DNA from: Chimonanthus salicifolius
Taxonomy: Eukaryota; Streptophyta; Magnoliopsida; Laurales; Calycanthaceae
Assembly (NCBI GenBank): GCA_013350335.1
Contig: CM023539.1
Coordinates: forward strand, 67,925,449 to 67,989,448
Length of the DNA: 64,000 nucleotides
Reading direction: 5' to 3'
Shown here: in pieces, positions 23,101 through 33,540 of the stretch
How positions within the stretch are numbered: position 1 is the stretch's first letter
Layout: every line of letters begins with the position of its first letter
Made by a program: the position numbers and the translations under genes
The notes under the pieces: model-generated
Database searches by the model: none
The model's input: the letters and a program-made list of their open reading frames with translations, nothing else
Told to the model about the DNA's origin: nothing

Positions 23101-26100
23101 ACATATTCTAAGTTAGAATGCTACACAAGCTCAAATTTCACTGAATGAAATGTAGAAAATTTAAGGGGTAAAAACACTCACTTGAAATCATACCCACTTC
23201 CTGGCTGCAACACCTCTGGGGCCATCCTACAAAAAAAGAGAAATTGGAGGTCCAGGTACGCAATCATGAAATTGATTTAACAAAATAAAGTAAAATACAT
23301 ATATATATATATATATCACTTAGAAATATAATAAAAATACCACTTGAAAATACAAGAAATTGTCAAACTTTTTAAAGAATTTTTTTTGTAACTCACCAGC
23401 ATGGTGTTCCTACAAAAGTATTTCTGGAACGTTGCCTATCACCTTTATCAAACATGCAAGCAGAGACACCAAAGTCACCAAGCTTCACCAAACCATTGCT
23501 ATCAAGAAGAATATTCCCAGCCTACAAAGGAAAATTAATGCTGAAGAGCTAATTTTTCAACTAGTAGAAATTGTATTTAACAAAAAGTACCAATAAAAAG
23601 AATTGTTAATCATCTTGAGTTCAAACTCACCTTCACATCACGATGGATATGTCCATGGCGATGGAGATATTCCAAAGCCCTAAGAGTCTCTTTAAGAATA
23701 GAACTAATTGCGGACTCTTCAAACCCATCGGGATATGCAATCTTCATAAGGTGCAAGCAAGATCCCTCTGCCATGAATGGCATTACCACCCATAGACAAT
23801 GCTCAACAACAAATGAGCAATAAGCCCTGACGACATTTGGATGATCTATCAAACTCATTGTTTGAGCCTCCTTCCTTATGTCATCCTACAAAAGTTTCAT
23901 CAATTTAAGGGATTGCTTGAGAAAACAATTACTACAACAATAATATCAAGAACAAAATAACAAGGGTTGTAATAGCTATAAATAGACACATTTTATTTTC
24001 TTATTGGTAACACACTTCCATGATAATTTATTATCAACTTAACTCTTCCAATTTGCAGAGGATCGAACCTGCGTCCTCTCCTTGGGAAAGAGAAATTTTA
24101 GGTTCAACTGTAACCACATTATACATGCAATCATGCATGATATCCAGGTCTTTAAAACTATGAATGGCCAAAACAAGCCCACTCAAAAAAAAAAAAAAAC
24201 AGAAAATGAAAGAAGGAAAAGGTAAAGGTAAAGATGATATAAAAATCACATCTGATTTTTTTTTTTGAGCGGTAAAGAAGAAATATCATTAATAAAAAGA
24301 AAATACAGATACAGAACAAAGCAAAAGAAAAAACACAAAAGGCCTAAGAAGGTTAGGCCCAAGAAAAACAACAAAGCAACTAGAAGAGAACAACTCCACT
24401 ACAAAACAATTAACTTCTCGGTAAAAGAAATACGCCCAACATCTGATGAAAACAACCATAACATTCTCTAGAGACAGGAAAAGCATAATTAGTAATTACG
24501 CCAACAAATAAATATGCGGAATTTTTAAAATCTAAATGAATGGGAATAGTCAACAAAAATATCCAAATTATAACTAAAAAGTTCAAAGCAACAAGTAATA
24601 ATATTGTCAATTTCACTGAACATGTAAAACTACAGAGCATGCATAGCTCTTTTTAAAAAAAAAAAAAAAAATCTGTCCCTCTTTTTCTCTAAGAAGGTGC
24701 ATATAAAGATAGCAGTCATAAAGATGCTACTGCCTACCACCAAACCCATTGAGAACAAAAGCAATTTGCTGATCAAATTTTCTTCTTCTAGTGAAGGTCT
24801 TTCAACAATTCTTCATCCATGAACGATTAATTCAACCGTTATCAACAATTATCACGTGTTAATAAATTAAAATAGAAAAAGTAATTCAAGTGCATTTCAT
24901 ACACAAGAATTTAGGCTTCCTTATTAAATTGTTAATAAAGTTCAATTTAATCTCTATGGTGAACTTGTCAAATCCTTTACATGGGAAGCAGGATCCTTCA
25001 ACTTCATGATTGTCCCTGCAAGGCCCCACCTTGAAGGCCTTTGGGTGGTCACATACCAACAAGTGTGGCTACTCCTTTTAAACACCAGCAACAAGCTATA
25101 GGTTAATAATTTTATTACTGCCTGCAGAACAACCTTCCCCACCCTCCCCTGTCTCTTTTTACCTTTTCCTGCCAGTCCTTCAGATGAAAGAGCTTTCTTA
25201 GTTCATACTAAGTCCAGAGTATTTAATAACATTCTTTCTTCAAAATCCAGAGTGGTAATCACATAGGGAATGAATTTCCTGCAAGTAATGAAGTCTATTG
25301 GCATACTGTAAATTGTAGAAGATTTGCGAATTCAAGGATAAAAATGGATGTTAGTCTGTGTCTCATCATATGTTAAATGGCACATTTAAGCAGGAAGGTG
25401 AGCTTATCATTCTCCACCTTTTTTTGCTACATATCAATTAATCAAGAACTTAGGGCTTGTTTGATAGAAATTACAAGAAGAATTTGTAATCCTTTAAATT
25501 CTGGAATTGGCCAATTCAACTAAAGAATTTAAGAATTCCTGCAAGAGCCAATTATGTTTGGTGGAATTGAATTACCAGCTGGAATCAGAGGATTCTATAA
25601 TCAAAACAGTTTAGGCTTTGGAAATTCAAAACACATTCAGTTGAGTATTCTTAGGTCTCCTGAAATTGGGATATTGTGGGACTTCTTAATTTCCACTTCA
25701 GAATTCATGCTTCGCTAAAAAATGAAATTCTCTTGGTAAAAATTCCAATGCCACTCAAGAATTCTAGCTTATTGAACAGGCCCATGAACTCTTAACTTTA
25801 AAAATATGAAAATTGTATCATCAGACCTCTATGAGATCATTGAATTATTCTCAAGTGATTCACTGTATACCCACTGTCAACTGGTTCCATACCCAAAACA
25901 AGCCTTTATGGAGAGATTCGTGGGAGCTGATGTGAAGAAGTGCTCGGAGAATCATTACAAACTCAAATACAAATAATAGAATTTCAAATCCAATAATAGA
26001 CATCCTGAAAAATGATCTAAGAAGCATCTGCACTGCCACCCATATTTGAAACGCAGAAATCAAATACTTTTCATCATCAATCAAAAGCATCAAATCATAA

Positions 26101-26820
26101 CAACCCAACCACAATTATCCTATACTAGGTACTATTTCACTCATTCCATAAATCATCATCTTCTTGGGGGGGAAAAAAGAAGAATCATTACAGTAATCAG
26201 GGACATGCTAACTTAACATAATTATGTGTACCAAAAGACTACAGCAAAGATCATTTCTAATTAGCAAAGAACATTTATTCTAATTGATTAGTGGGGTATT
26301 CAACAAAGCTGGTTTCAATACAGTTGCAATGAGTACTTCATATTACTTTAACTAAATGAAGTAACTTTTCTGGGAATAAAGTAACTATTTACGTTGAAAT
26401 AGCATTTCCCGATAAATCAATTAAGAAGAAAACCCAGAAACCCCAAATTTACTCATGAATAATTGAAAGAAAAGCTCACTTGTACGGCTGAAGAGATTGT
26501 ATAGATTCAAGTCAAATCACTTACTTTTCTTTTCAAAACCAACAATACAAAAAAAATCGAAAAAAAAAAAAACGAAGTAATGGATTTTCGATAAAGCCGA
26601 GACAATTAGCTGAAATTGCAGAAACAGAGGGGAGAGATGGACGGACGAGATTGGTGTTGCAGCGATCGAGATCCAAGCACTTGATGGCAACGACTTCGTT
26701 GAAAGGAAGATAGATGGCCCTGTAAACCGTAGCACTGGCGCCGTACCCAACCTCTTCTAGAAGCTTGTAGTCCGCAGGATTAGCCGAGTAGGTTTTCCGA
26801 CCGCTTCCCATCCTCCCCAT
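11175..26820 (-). CDS. STE20/OSR1-type Ser/Thr protein kinase, 3' end missing
   Basis: Eight exons on the minus strand: 26820-26647, 23885-23631, 23521-23397, 23226-23182, 21455-21374, 11981-11913, 11499-11329 and 11240-11175. All have GT/AG borders and phases that fit, giving about 329 residues. The start ATG is at 26820. Visible motifs are the glycine loop GYGASATVY (about 25-33), VAIK with Lys47, HRDVK with Asp141, DFG (Asp159), MAPE (186-189) and the tail [16 protein letters not shown]. This is the plant STE20-like germinal-centre kinase group related to SPAK/OSR1; the Arabidopsis BLUS1 kinase belongs to the same broad group. It is cytosolic and phosphorylates Ser/Thr targets. The expected C-terminal regulatory exons (usually several hundred residues) are not seen between 11175 and the gap at 5583. 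The first donor (ctc|gtccgt) is weak, but phase and family sequence support it. Intron 5 is 9.4 kb and full of retroelements. Confidence 0.9.
13195..13602 (+). mobile_element. LINE 3' fragment nested in the larger LINE
   Basis: It interrupts the host LINE between GDRNT and FFHKMA, which are adjacent in intact plant LINEs. The insert encodes the end of RNase H ([12 protein letters not shown], then a VADFFTK-like stretch), a 3' UTR and a short A-rich end at about 13586-13602. It is same-strand and extremely 5'-truncated. The exact borders are uncertain by several bases, and no long target-site duplication is clear. Confidence 0.65.
14510..16099 (-). mobile_element. 5'-truncated LINE nested in antisense, 17-bp target duplication
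   Basis: The insertion is bounded by a perfect 17-base direct repeat, tttcttaaggagttgtt, at 14493-14509 and 16100-16116. A poly(T) at its left end is the poly(A) tail on the minus strand. The minus strand encodes the C-terminal half of LINE ORF2: [18 protein letters not shown] and [13 protein letters not shown] (about 15850-16070), then a 364-residue open frame (14628-15722) with the zinc-binding reverse transcriptase region ([16 protein letters not shown]). One frameshift lies near 15720. It is younger than its host LINE, because the host reads through once it is removed. Confidence 0.9.
18873..21062. mobile_element. Solo LTR, 2.19 kb, inside the LINE 3' UTR
   Basis: It starts TGAAGAACACTGG and ends GACACAACA, so it has TG...CA ends, and is flanked by a perfect 5-base duplication TACTT (18868-18872 and 21063-21067). 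Inside are a promoter-like TATAAATAGA at 19981-19990 and AATAAATAAAA near 20193-20203, in the order expected for U3, R and U5. Toward the 3' end it has a ggattcgacctcgcac motif of a type I know from plant retroelement LTRs. There is no internal coding region and no second LTR, so it is probably a solo LTR left by recombination. Confidence 0.8.
21934..22000. repeat. ATGT microsatellite
   Basis: About twelve tandem ATGT units followed by two atct/atgt units. It lies in kinase intron 4, immediately left of a MITE. Confidence 0.95.
22005..22385. mobile_element. Mutator-like MITE beside a microsatellite
   Basis: The ends are inverted repeats: gagaaaagatcaggtgcgac on the left and its near reverse complement (gtcgcaccttatcttttctc) on the right. 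The 10-base tgtatatgta flanks both sides (21995-22004 and 22386-22395). G...C ends and a 9-10 base duplication fit the Mutator superfamily. The duplication falls next to ATGT repeats, so part of it could be chance. It is 381 bp and non-coding, in kinase intron 4. Confidence 0.7.
24254..24660 (-). mobile_element. Possible LINE 3' end, antisense
   Basis: A T run followed by gaagaaatatcattaataaaaag resembles the 3' ends of the other LINEs in this window read backwards. No protein similarity is visible, so the call rests on the tail only. It lies in kinase intron 1. Confidence 0.3.
25453..25783. mobile_element. PIF/Harbinger (Tourist-like) MITE
   Basis: Terminal inverted repeats gggcttgtttgatag and ctattgaacaggccc-type (right end attgaacaggccc). 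GGGCCTGTTTG ends are typical of Tourist-like MITEs. It is 331 bp with many gaattc/aattcc motifs and no ORF, in kinase intron 1. The expected TTA/TAA duplication is not clean. Confidence 0.6.
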
Positions 26821-28160
26821 AACAGCAAACCGCCGTCGATAGACGATAAACTGGGCAAAACTGAACGGCAGACCGCTGACAGGATTAGGGGACCTCTCTT
26901 TGCTGCTGCTGCCGCCGTTGCCGTTCGATTTTCTGCTTCTCTTTGCTTTCCCTGCACTTCTGCAGTCGTTCCGTTGACTGCCGTTAGAAACGGAAGAGGG
27001 GAAAGAGAGAGAATCGTGAAATTCGATGCAGGAACGATTCCACGTACGCGATTGGTTGGAATCTGGTGGGCTCCGACTGTTATTCGTCCAATTTAGTAAG
27101 CATTAGATCATTAATGCTTGTGACAATTTACTATATTTTTGTTTAAGAAAAAACCAGTGAGACGACTTTAGATAAGGACGTCAAAGGACGACCACTAACG
27201 TTCTTACATCTGTCTATTATATTCAATATTTTTTACGGTATTTGGAACTGATTGGGTCGTCTTTTCACGTCCTTAAACAGAGTCGTCATGCTAGCAAGTT
27301 GAAAACTGAGCTTCACCAATGATTTGTTTTCGTTTTTACACTGTACTTGTGATAGTTGTCGTATATCTAATAATCCAATATTAATAATGGGTTTTTATAT
27401 TTAATTAAAATTACTATTTTTAATTTACTTTATATTTTAGCCTCTTACAAGCGGTTTATAATTTAATTTATTTTTAATTTGACTTAAGCAATTCAAATTG
27501 AGTTAAATTAGATGACGAGTGAATCTGAATAAATAAATAGATGATTGAATCTATATGTATTATATTAGTATTTTTATAAATAAAAAGATATCTTAAAAAT
27601 AAATCACCACCACTAAAATATAATCATTGTAAAGAATTAATTCTAAAAAGTATCAAATAATGATTTAAAAAAATATATTTCTATACATATATAATTCAAA
27701 TAATGTTGTCAAGTTATAAAAAGCGTAACTCTAACCAGCTAAATTAAGAACGGATAAAGCTTTCAATTTTGAGGAAAAATTTAATAGGATGTTAATACCT
27801 CAACTGTTGAGATTATAAGTTTATCCATAATCTTCCCTATATAATTATTGTTAATGCCATTATGAGGTTACTATCTAAATGATAAAAAATAAATTGTGAA
27901 GGTAACTCTCGTGAGCAGAAATGTAAGAACACAAGCAACAATAGAGATTAGAGCATCACGACTAAAATGTAAGGAAAATTAAATACGAATCACTTGGTCA
28001 CTATGAAATTGAGTTCTTGAATGTTACTCATTGACTTTCTATGAGAATAAGTTTAAGATCAAATAAATTAATGCATACAAACAAGCACACAAACAAGAAA
28101 AAGAAAAAAGAAACTTTTAAGAATAAGACTCTCCTAAAACCTTAATTGCAATATAATTTT

Positions 28161-29500
28161 GGCTTTTTAGACGCTGCTCTTTTCTGCTAAGAGACACTGT
28201 TTTTCCAAAAATGATGCGAAATTATCATTTTGTCCTTCCATTTTTTCATCGTTTGAACGCATATCCAGTTTATTTTTCATTGGTTCGAACAAGTGTAAAA
28301 CGCATTCGTTCGGACACTGTGATTGTTCGAACGAACATTTTACTGTAAAATGCATTTGTTCAGATAATCCTGTATAGAGTTTGTGAGCTGTGGAGAGAGA
28401 TTTTCAAACGAGGTCGTTTCTCGACCGATTTTTACAAACAATGTATCAAAATTCATCTACTCTGAATTTTATGAACTTCACAAGTGACTTTAAGTGAAAA
28501 GTTTATAGTTTTGGATTTCAAAAATCGTACCAAAATAAGTAAAGAAAAATAGTATTCCCTCTTAATTTTTTGATACGATTTTTTAAGCCCAAAACTATAT
28601 CATTTTCACTTAAAATCAGTCCCGGAGTTCATAAAATTTAAAGTAGATGGATTTTGATACTTTTTTTTGTAGAAATCGGTCAAGAAAACGCCTCTCTGTC
28701 AACTGTAACTTTTGCGCGTTTAGATCGGGTTTTCAAACGAGTCGGTTTCTCAATCAATTTCTACAAACAATGTATCAAAATTCATGTAGTCTGAATTTTA
28801 TGAACTCCAGGACTGATTTTAAGTGAAAAGTGTATAGTTTTGGACTTAAAAAATCATACCCAAAGAATTAAGGAAAAATAATATTCCCTCCTAATTCTTT
28901 GGATATGATTTTTTAAGTTCAAAACTAATACCATTTTCACTTAAATCAGTCACAGAGTTCATAAAATTCAGACTAAATGAATTTTGATACATTGTTTGTA
29001 GAAATTGGTTGAGAAACCGCCTCAGTCAAAAACCCGAGTCAAATGCGGAAAGGGTACTGTTGGCAGAGAGGTGGCTTCTTGGGTACGATTTTTGAAGTCC
29101 AAAACTATACATTTTTCACTTAAAATCAATCACGGAGTTCATAAAATTCATAGTAAATAAATTTTGATACATTGTTGGTAGAAATTGGTTGAGAAACGAC
29201 CTCGTTTGAAAGTCCCTCTCTACAACCCACCGACTCCATTCGAACGACATGTGAGAGAAGACCGTTCGAACAATGTGTGAGGGAAGACTATCCGAACGAA
29301 CGCATTTTACACTAAAATGTTCATTCGAATAGTCTCAACGTCCAAATGAAAGCATTTTACATTGAAATATTCGTTCGGACGGTTTGAGCGTTCGAACAAA
29401 CGAAAACGATGAAAAAATGAAAGGGTAAAAATAGTAATTTCACACTTTTATTTGAAAAAAAAAATATCTCCTGACAAAAAAGAGCGATGTTTAAATGGCC
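28161..29500. mobile_element. Foldback element with long nested inverted repeats, copy 2
   Basis: The copy of 913-2247 within the second duplicate. The left end reads ggctttttagacgctgctc and the right end gagcgatgtttaaatggcc. The internal hairpin about 28750-29020 is better preserved than in copy 1 at some sites and worse at others, as expected for two alleles or two diverging duplicates. Confidence 0.7.
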
Positions 29501-29940
29501 CACCTTCATATATTCATGTTCTTCATAAAATCAAGAGTCCCATTAAATATAAGATCCCTCTCTCTTCTAAAATTCTTGATGCATGCATTCTCCTGAAAAC
29601 TATGATTATTGAGTGATTAAAAGATTCGAACTTTAAACCGCTCCGTAATCGAAAGAGACTACCAATTAAATTATCCCGTATAAAGTAAATATATTTATTG
29701 ATTAAGAGCAAAATCTTTAAATAGTTAAAGTAAATGGACATTATTTTATTTTAAAATCGCAAATGAACTGAAAATTAATTTCACAGCAAAATCATTGAAT
29801 TTCATTTACATTTCACATTGAGCATTTCAGGGAAAAAAAATCATGTACATGCAAAAGATAAGTAAGTTTCAAAAATCCCAAATTATGGGCGTGTTATGCA
29901 AAATTTTAATTAAAAAAAAAAAAACACAAAAAGAAAGAAA

Positions 29941-30717
29941 TCAAATGAAACTTCCTCTCTTCCTTCGTTTGAAGGAGGCCTTGGAAACCAAAATCCCCAC
30001 ACCCAAACACATGACCCATATTCCTAAATCCACCGCCCATCTCACTCCTTCCATCCCCAGCCCCTCTTCCATCTCAGCGGTCCATTCTTCCCTTCCCTCC
30101 TCTTCTTCCTCTTCATCCTCGCCGTCCGATTCCATCTCCTGATCCACACAATCACAGCCGTCTAATTCAATCTCCCTCTCTTCGGGTATTTCCTCCAATC
30201 CAGACCACCCACGTGGACTCCGCCTGCTTCTTCTTACCACCATCTCCACCCTCTCCTTCACAGCCCCACACCTCTCCCCCGCCACACAGACCTCCGCCTC
30301 CGAGACTCGAATTCCGGCCAATTCCCTCTCCATCGCGCACCGGCACTCCGCTTTCCAAGTCTCGTCCTCATCTTTCCGGAAAATCCCCTTCAAGACCCTC
30401 TCCTCCTTCACGTACACCTCGAACCGGACCCCTTCGCCGACACGGACGCGATCGGTGCTGGTGTAGACCGAGTCGCCGGGTTCTTCAGCCGATCTGAATC
30501 GGTGAAGCGCGACGAGGGCGGGCGAGTCGGGTCGGATCTTGGCGCCGTTGATCTCGAGGAGGCTGCCGTTTATGCGGGGGAGGTACAGGAGGGTTAGGGT
30601 TTCTGGAATGGTATTTTGGGAATTCAAATTGGACAGGGAGAGGCGAAGGTAGAAGGCTCGGAACTTCAGACGCAACTTTTCTTTGAAAATAGCGTTGTTT
30701 TCCGTGCAACGGCACAT
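29941..30717 (-). CDS. Small plant membrane-anchored protein, function unknown
   Basis: A single-exon frame of 258 residues starting MCRCTENN, with start context gccaaaATGt and stop TGA at 29941-29943. The N-terminal part (about 15-130) has alternating hydrophobic and charged residues and looks like a folded domain (LTLLYLPRINGSLLEINGAK, RFEVYVKEERVLKGIF). Residues 195-220 are strongly acidic (DGEDEEEEEEGREE). Residues about 226-247 form one hydrophobic membrane segment (WAVDLGIWVMCLGVGILVSK), followed by a basic tail KRRKRGSFI, so a C-terminal anchor with the bulk in the cytosol is likely. The overall make-up recalls a plant-only family often labelled erythronate-4-phosphate dehydrogenase-like, but no dehydrogenase motif is visible and I cannot confirm the family. 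It is GC-rich compared with its surroundings. A broken copy lies at 2687-3464. Confidence 0.7.
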   Translation of the reverse strand: MCRCTENNAIFKEKLRLKFRAFYLRLSLSNLNSQNTIPETLTLLYLPRINGSLLEINGAKIRPDSPALVALHRFRSAEEPGDSVYTSTDRVRVGEGVRFEVYVKEERVLKGIFRKDEDETWKAECRCAMERELAGIRVSEAEVCVAGERCGAVKERVEMVVRRSRRSPRGWSGLEEIPEEREIELDGCDCVDQEMESDGEDEEEEEEGREEWTAEMEEGLGMEGVRWAVDLGIWVMCLGVGILVSKASFKRRKRGSFI

Positions 30718-32879
30718 TTTGGCTATCTTCCTTCTCAGTTTCCCCTGTTCGGGATTTTCTTCTTTTCCTTTTCTCTGCTAGATTTTCTTTGGAAAATGCT
30801 AGTAATGATTCTATGAAGGTTGAAGAACTGAGCTGATGATATTGAAACTCGAATTGGGAGTTTGGATGTTTATACGTTAAATTAAATATAGAAAATAAAG
30901 GGGCGGCTGTAGAATCTGTTTGGCCGTTTCTCATTTCTGCGTTCTTTGTTGCACATCGGGGGGCGCCAGCACACGGTTTCCTTAACCGACTCAGTCAAAT
31001 GTTTGACTCGATAACGTGTTTGGAAAGGTGGTTTCTTGAGAAGAAATTAAGAATCATATGAAATTTAGTATTGTAACAAAATTTAAAATTTTAATTATAA
31101 ATATATATTAATAAACCTTATCATATGAAAAGCATGGTTTTATAAATCTTGCTAGGTTTGAGCCTCCATGACATCACTGGATGTGCTTTAAAGACAGCTT
31201 GTATCACTTGTGGCGTTTTACACTGAATTTCATACGATTTCTCATGCATAAATTTAAAAAAAAAAATCAAAATCTAATATTTAAATGTATTTTTAGCTAC
31301 TAGATTTAATAAGTCAAATGAATGTCAATAAATATTAAATCTAAATACAAGAAAGAAAATAATAATTTAACCTATTAAACTTTATTGTTCAATAGGCTAT
31401 ATAAAGAGTATGTATTACTGCTCGAGTGGACTCGAGGTCCCAGCTCTGGGTTTAGGCGCCCTTTTATACAAAGGTAATTTCGAACCTTATTAAAATAATA
31501 CATTTTTCTTTTATAAAATATAGTTTTAAGATTTTGGAAAATATTGATCATCTAAGATGTGACTTTTTAACCCTCCCTCCAAATTTAGATTTTTTTTTTT
31601 TTAAACTTACATGATATTGAATTTGAATGTATCTCATTTGGATTAGGATAAATTTTAAGGTGGGTAATTAATTATAAATACGGAAGAGTTTTCGAAAGTA
31701 CGGGTAGAGAAGTAAATAGAGGTAAAATTGAGATTTTTTTTCCCTTTATCCTTTAGTTACCAAATAAGGATAATGCGAGGTAATACCTTATTCCCTTTAC
31801 ACCTCTCAATCTCCTAAATCTTAAACCCTAAACTCTAAAATCAATTTCTCTTTAGACACTTAGAAAATTTCACTAACAAAGTCTCGGTAGTCTTGCTCTT
31901 TTTTATTCAAAATAGTGTAGCTAAAGCCCAAATCAGCCTGAGCCTCACTTTTCTGAAGCTTTTCATGGGGAACCGATTTGCTAAAGTTGGACCAAGGGCG
32001 TTAGCTAGAGTGAAGGATCCAGTGAATATATTGGTGCCTTGGATCATGAGAATCATGGTTGTCTTGACCTGATAGGCATATAGATATATTTGAGCACTCG
32101 TTAAAAATGCCGTCAACTGTAATGAATTAGAAAAATGAAAGCCGATACGCATCAACTGAAATGGATCAATGTGTAGCGGCCTATGTTGGACAGGTGATAG
32201 ACGCATGCGTATCAACCTGTTGCGGTCGATATGTAATGTTTCGCTGATATAACTGTAACAACCAGTCAACCATACGGATCACCGAACCAATCTTTTACTC
32301 CTGATTGTGAGATGATATTGTTATTTTAAATTTGAGACTATTTTTTTATATATAAACTTTGAAGACATCTTTTGTATGTTTGAGCGGATTTTAGTTTTTT
32401 TTTTTTTTTGTTAATTTCAAATTTTTATAAACAATTCTTTAAAATATTTATTTGTAATTTTTTTTAAAAAAAAATTAACATATTCATATTAAACAGTTGT
32501 TCTAAAATAATAAATAAGATGATCAATTAGATCATAAACTTTATCGATAGAATAGCTAAATAATTTAATATATATTTTTATAATATTTATTTTAAGACTT
32601 ACCATTTGCAGTTTTTTATTTTGTGGACTTAAAAATGGCAACTGTCAGACTCAACCCATGGGCGGGTGCGGGCAAAAAAATACATTCAGTAACATGGGCC
32701 TTCTTCTCTTATCTCATTAAATTATAGAAGGACAAAGGTGCAATTTGGGATGGGCTTAGGTTGAGCTCCTTTTTGGGCTATATTTAGCTCAAATTAGAAT
32801 TTGGGTCGGGCCCAATGCTAATAGATAAAAGCATGAGTTTGATTTGAAAGTTTATATTTGAGCCGCATTTTATAAAATG

Positions 32880-33068
32880 TATTCTCGGTCTTATTTTAGT
32901 TGTTCCATTTTAAAATTTTGATTTTTTTACGGAAGGGCTCTCAAAGGCTTATAAACTTCTCTCCAAGAGTAGATAGATAAATAGATAGAGAGAGAATCAA
33001 AATGGCATATGAGAACTGTTTTGGGACAGTCCCAAAATGTGACAACTAAATTGGGTCAGAGAGAGTTT
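32880..33068. mobile_element. Decayed Stowaway-like MITE
   Basis: The left part (tcttattttagttgttcc) and right part (ctaaattgggtcagagaga, with gacaactaaattggg) are imperfect inverted repeats, similar to the better copy at 48467-48659. It starts just beyond the end of duplication copy 2. Confidence 0.5.
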
Positions 33069-33389
33069 ATTTTTTTTAATTACACCGACAACAAACTTTA
33101 ATATCATACCTTATTTTATGAAAATTTAGGGAATTTCATCATTTTCCATGAGAGGATGAAGCTAGAACAAGAAATAAATCTGCAATATTTTTAAAATGAG
33201 ATTTTGTTGAGTATCGTCTATATAGTAGAATTAATAAGTGTTTCTTGTTCTAACTAGAGGTAAAAAATTGTTTCGCTCCAGATATCAGACTATATTGGTC
33301 ATTTTTAAAAAATTTCTGATTAAAAAAATAAAAAAATTGAAAATGTGGCCTTTTGTTTTAAAAAAAAATTAGAATTGAAAAAATCCATA

Positions 33390-33540
33390 ATATCGGCTTG
33401 CGAGAATGATCGATAAAAAAAAAAAAACAATATCTATGGATATCGGCCGATATTTAACTGATAAATATCACTGAGATATTGACAATATCAGCCGATATTC
33501 TAATAGTACGGCCAATACCTATCGGTAAATAACTTATGAA
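33390..33540. repeat. ATCGGCCGAT palindrome cluster
   Basis: Several copies of the self-complementary word atcggccgat and variants (tatcagccgatatt, gtacggccaatacctatcgg) occur within 150 bases. The same words recur at 34290-34320, 34590-34640, 52285-52475, 52800-52870 and 59670-59850, and weakly at 4880-4985. No ORF is present. Confidence 0.6.

Larger units (their letters stand above)
27245..32851. repeat. Segmental duplication, copy 2
   Basis: The partner of 1-5582, same orientation. Unlike copy 1 its flanks are visible: on the left the 5' flank of the kinase gene (start codon 425 bases away), on the right a continuous run into a Stowaway-like element at about 32880. The copies end together at the point where copy 1 meets the N gap. 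Confidence 0.95.
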
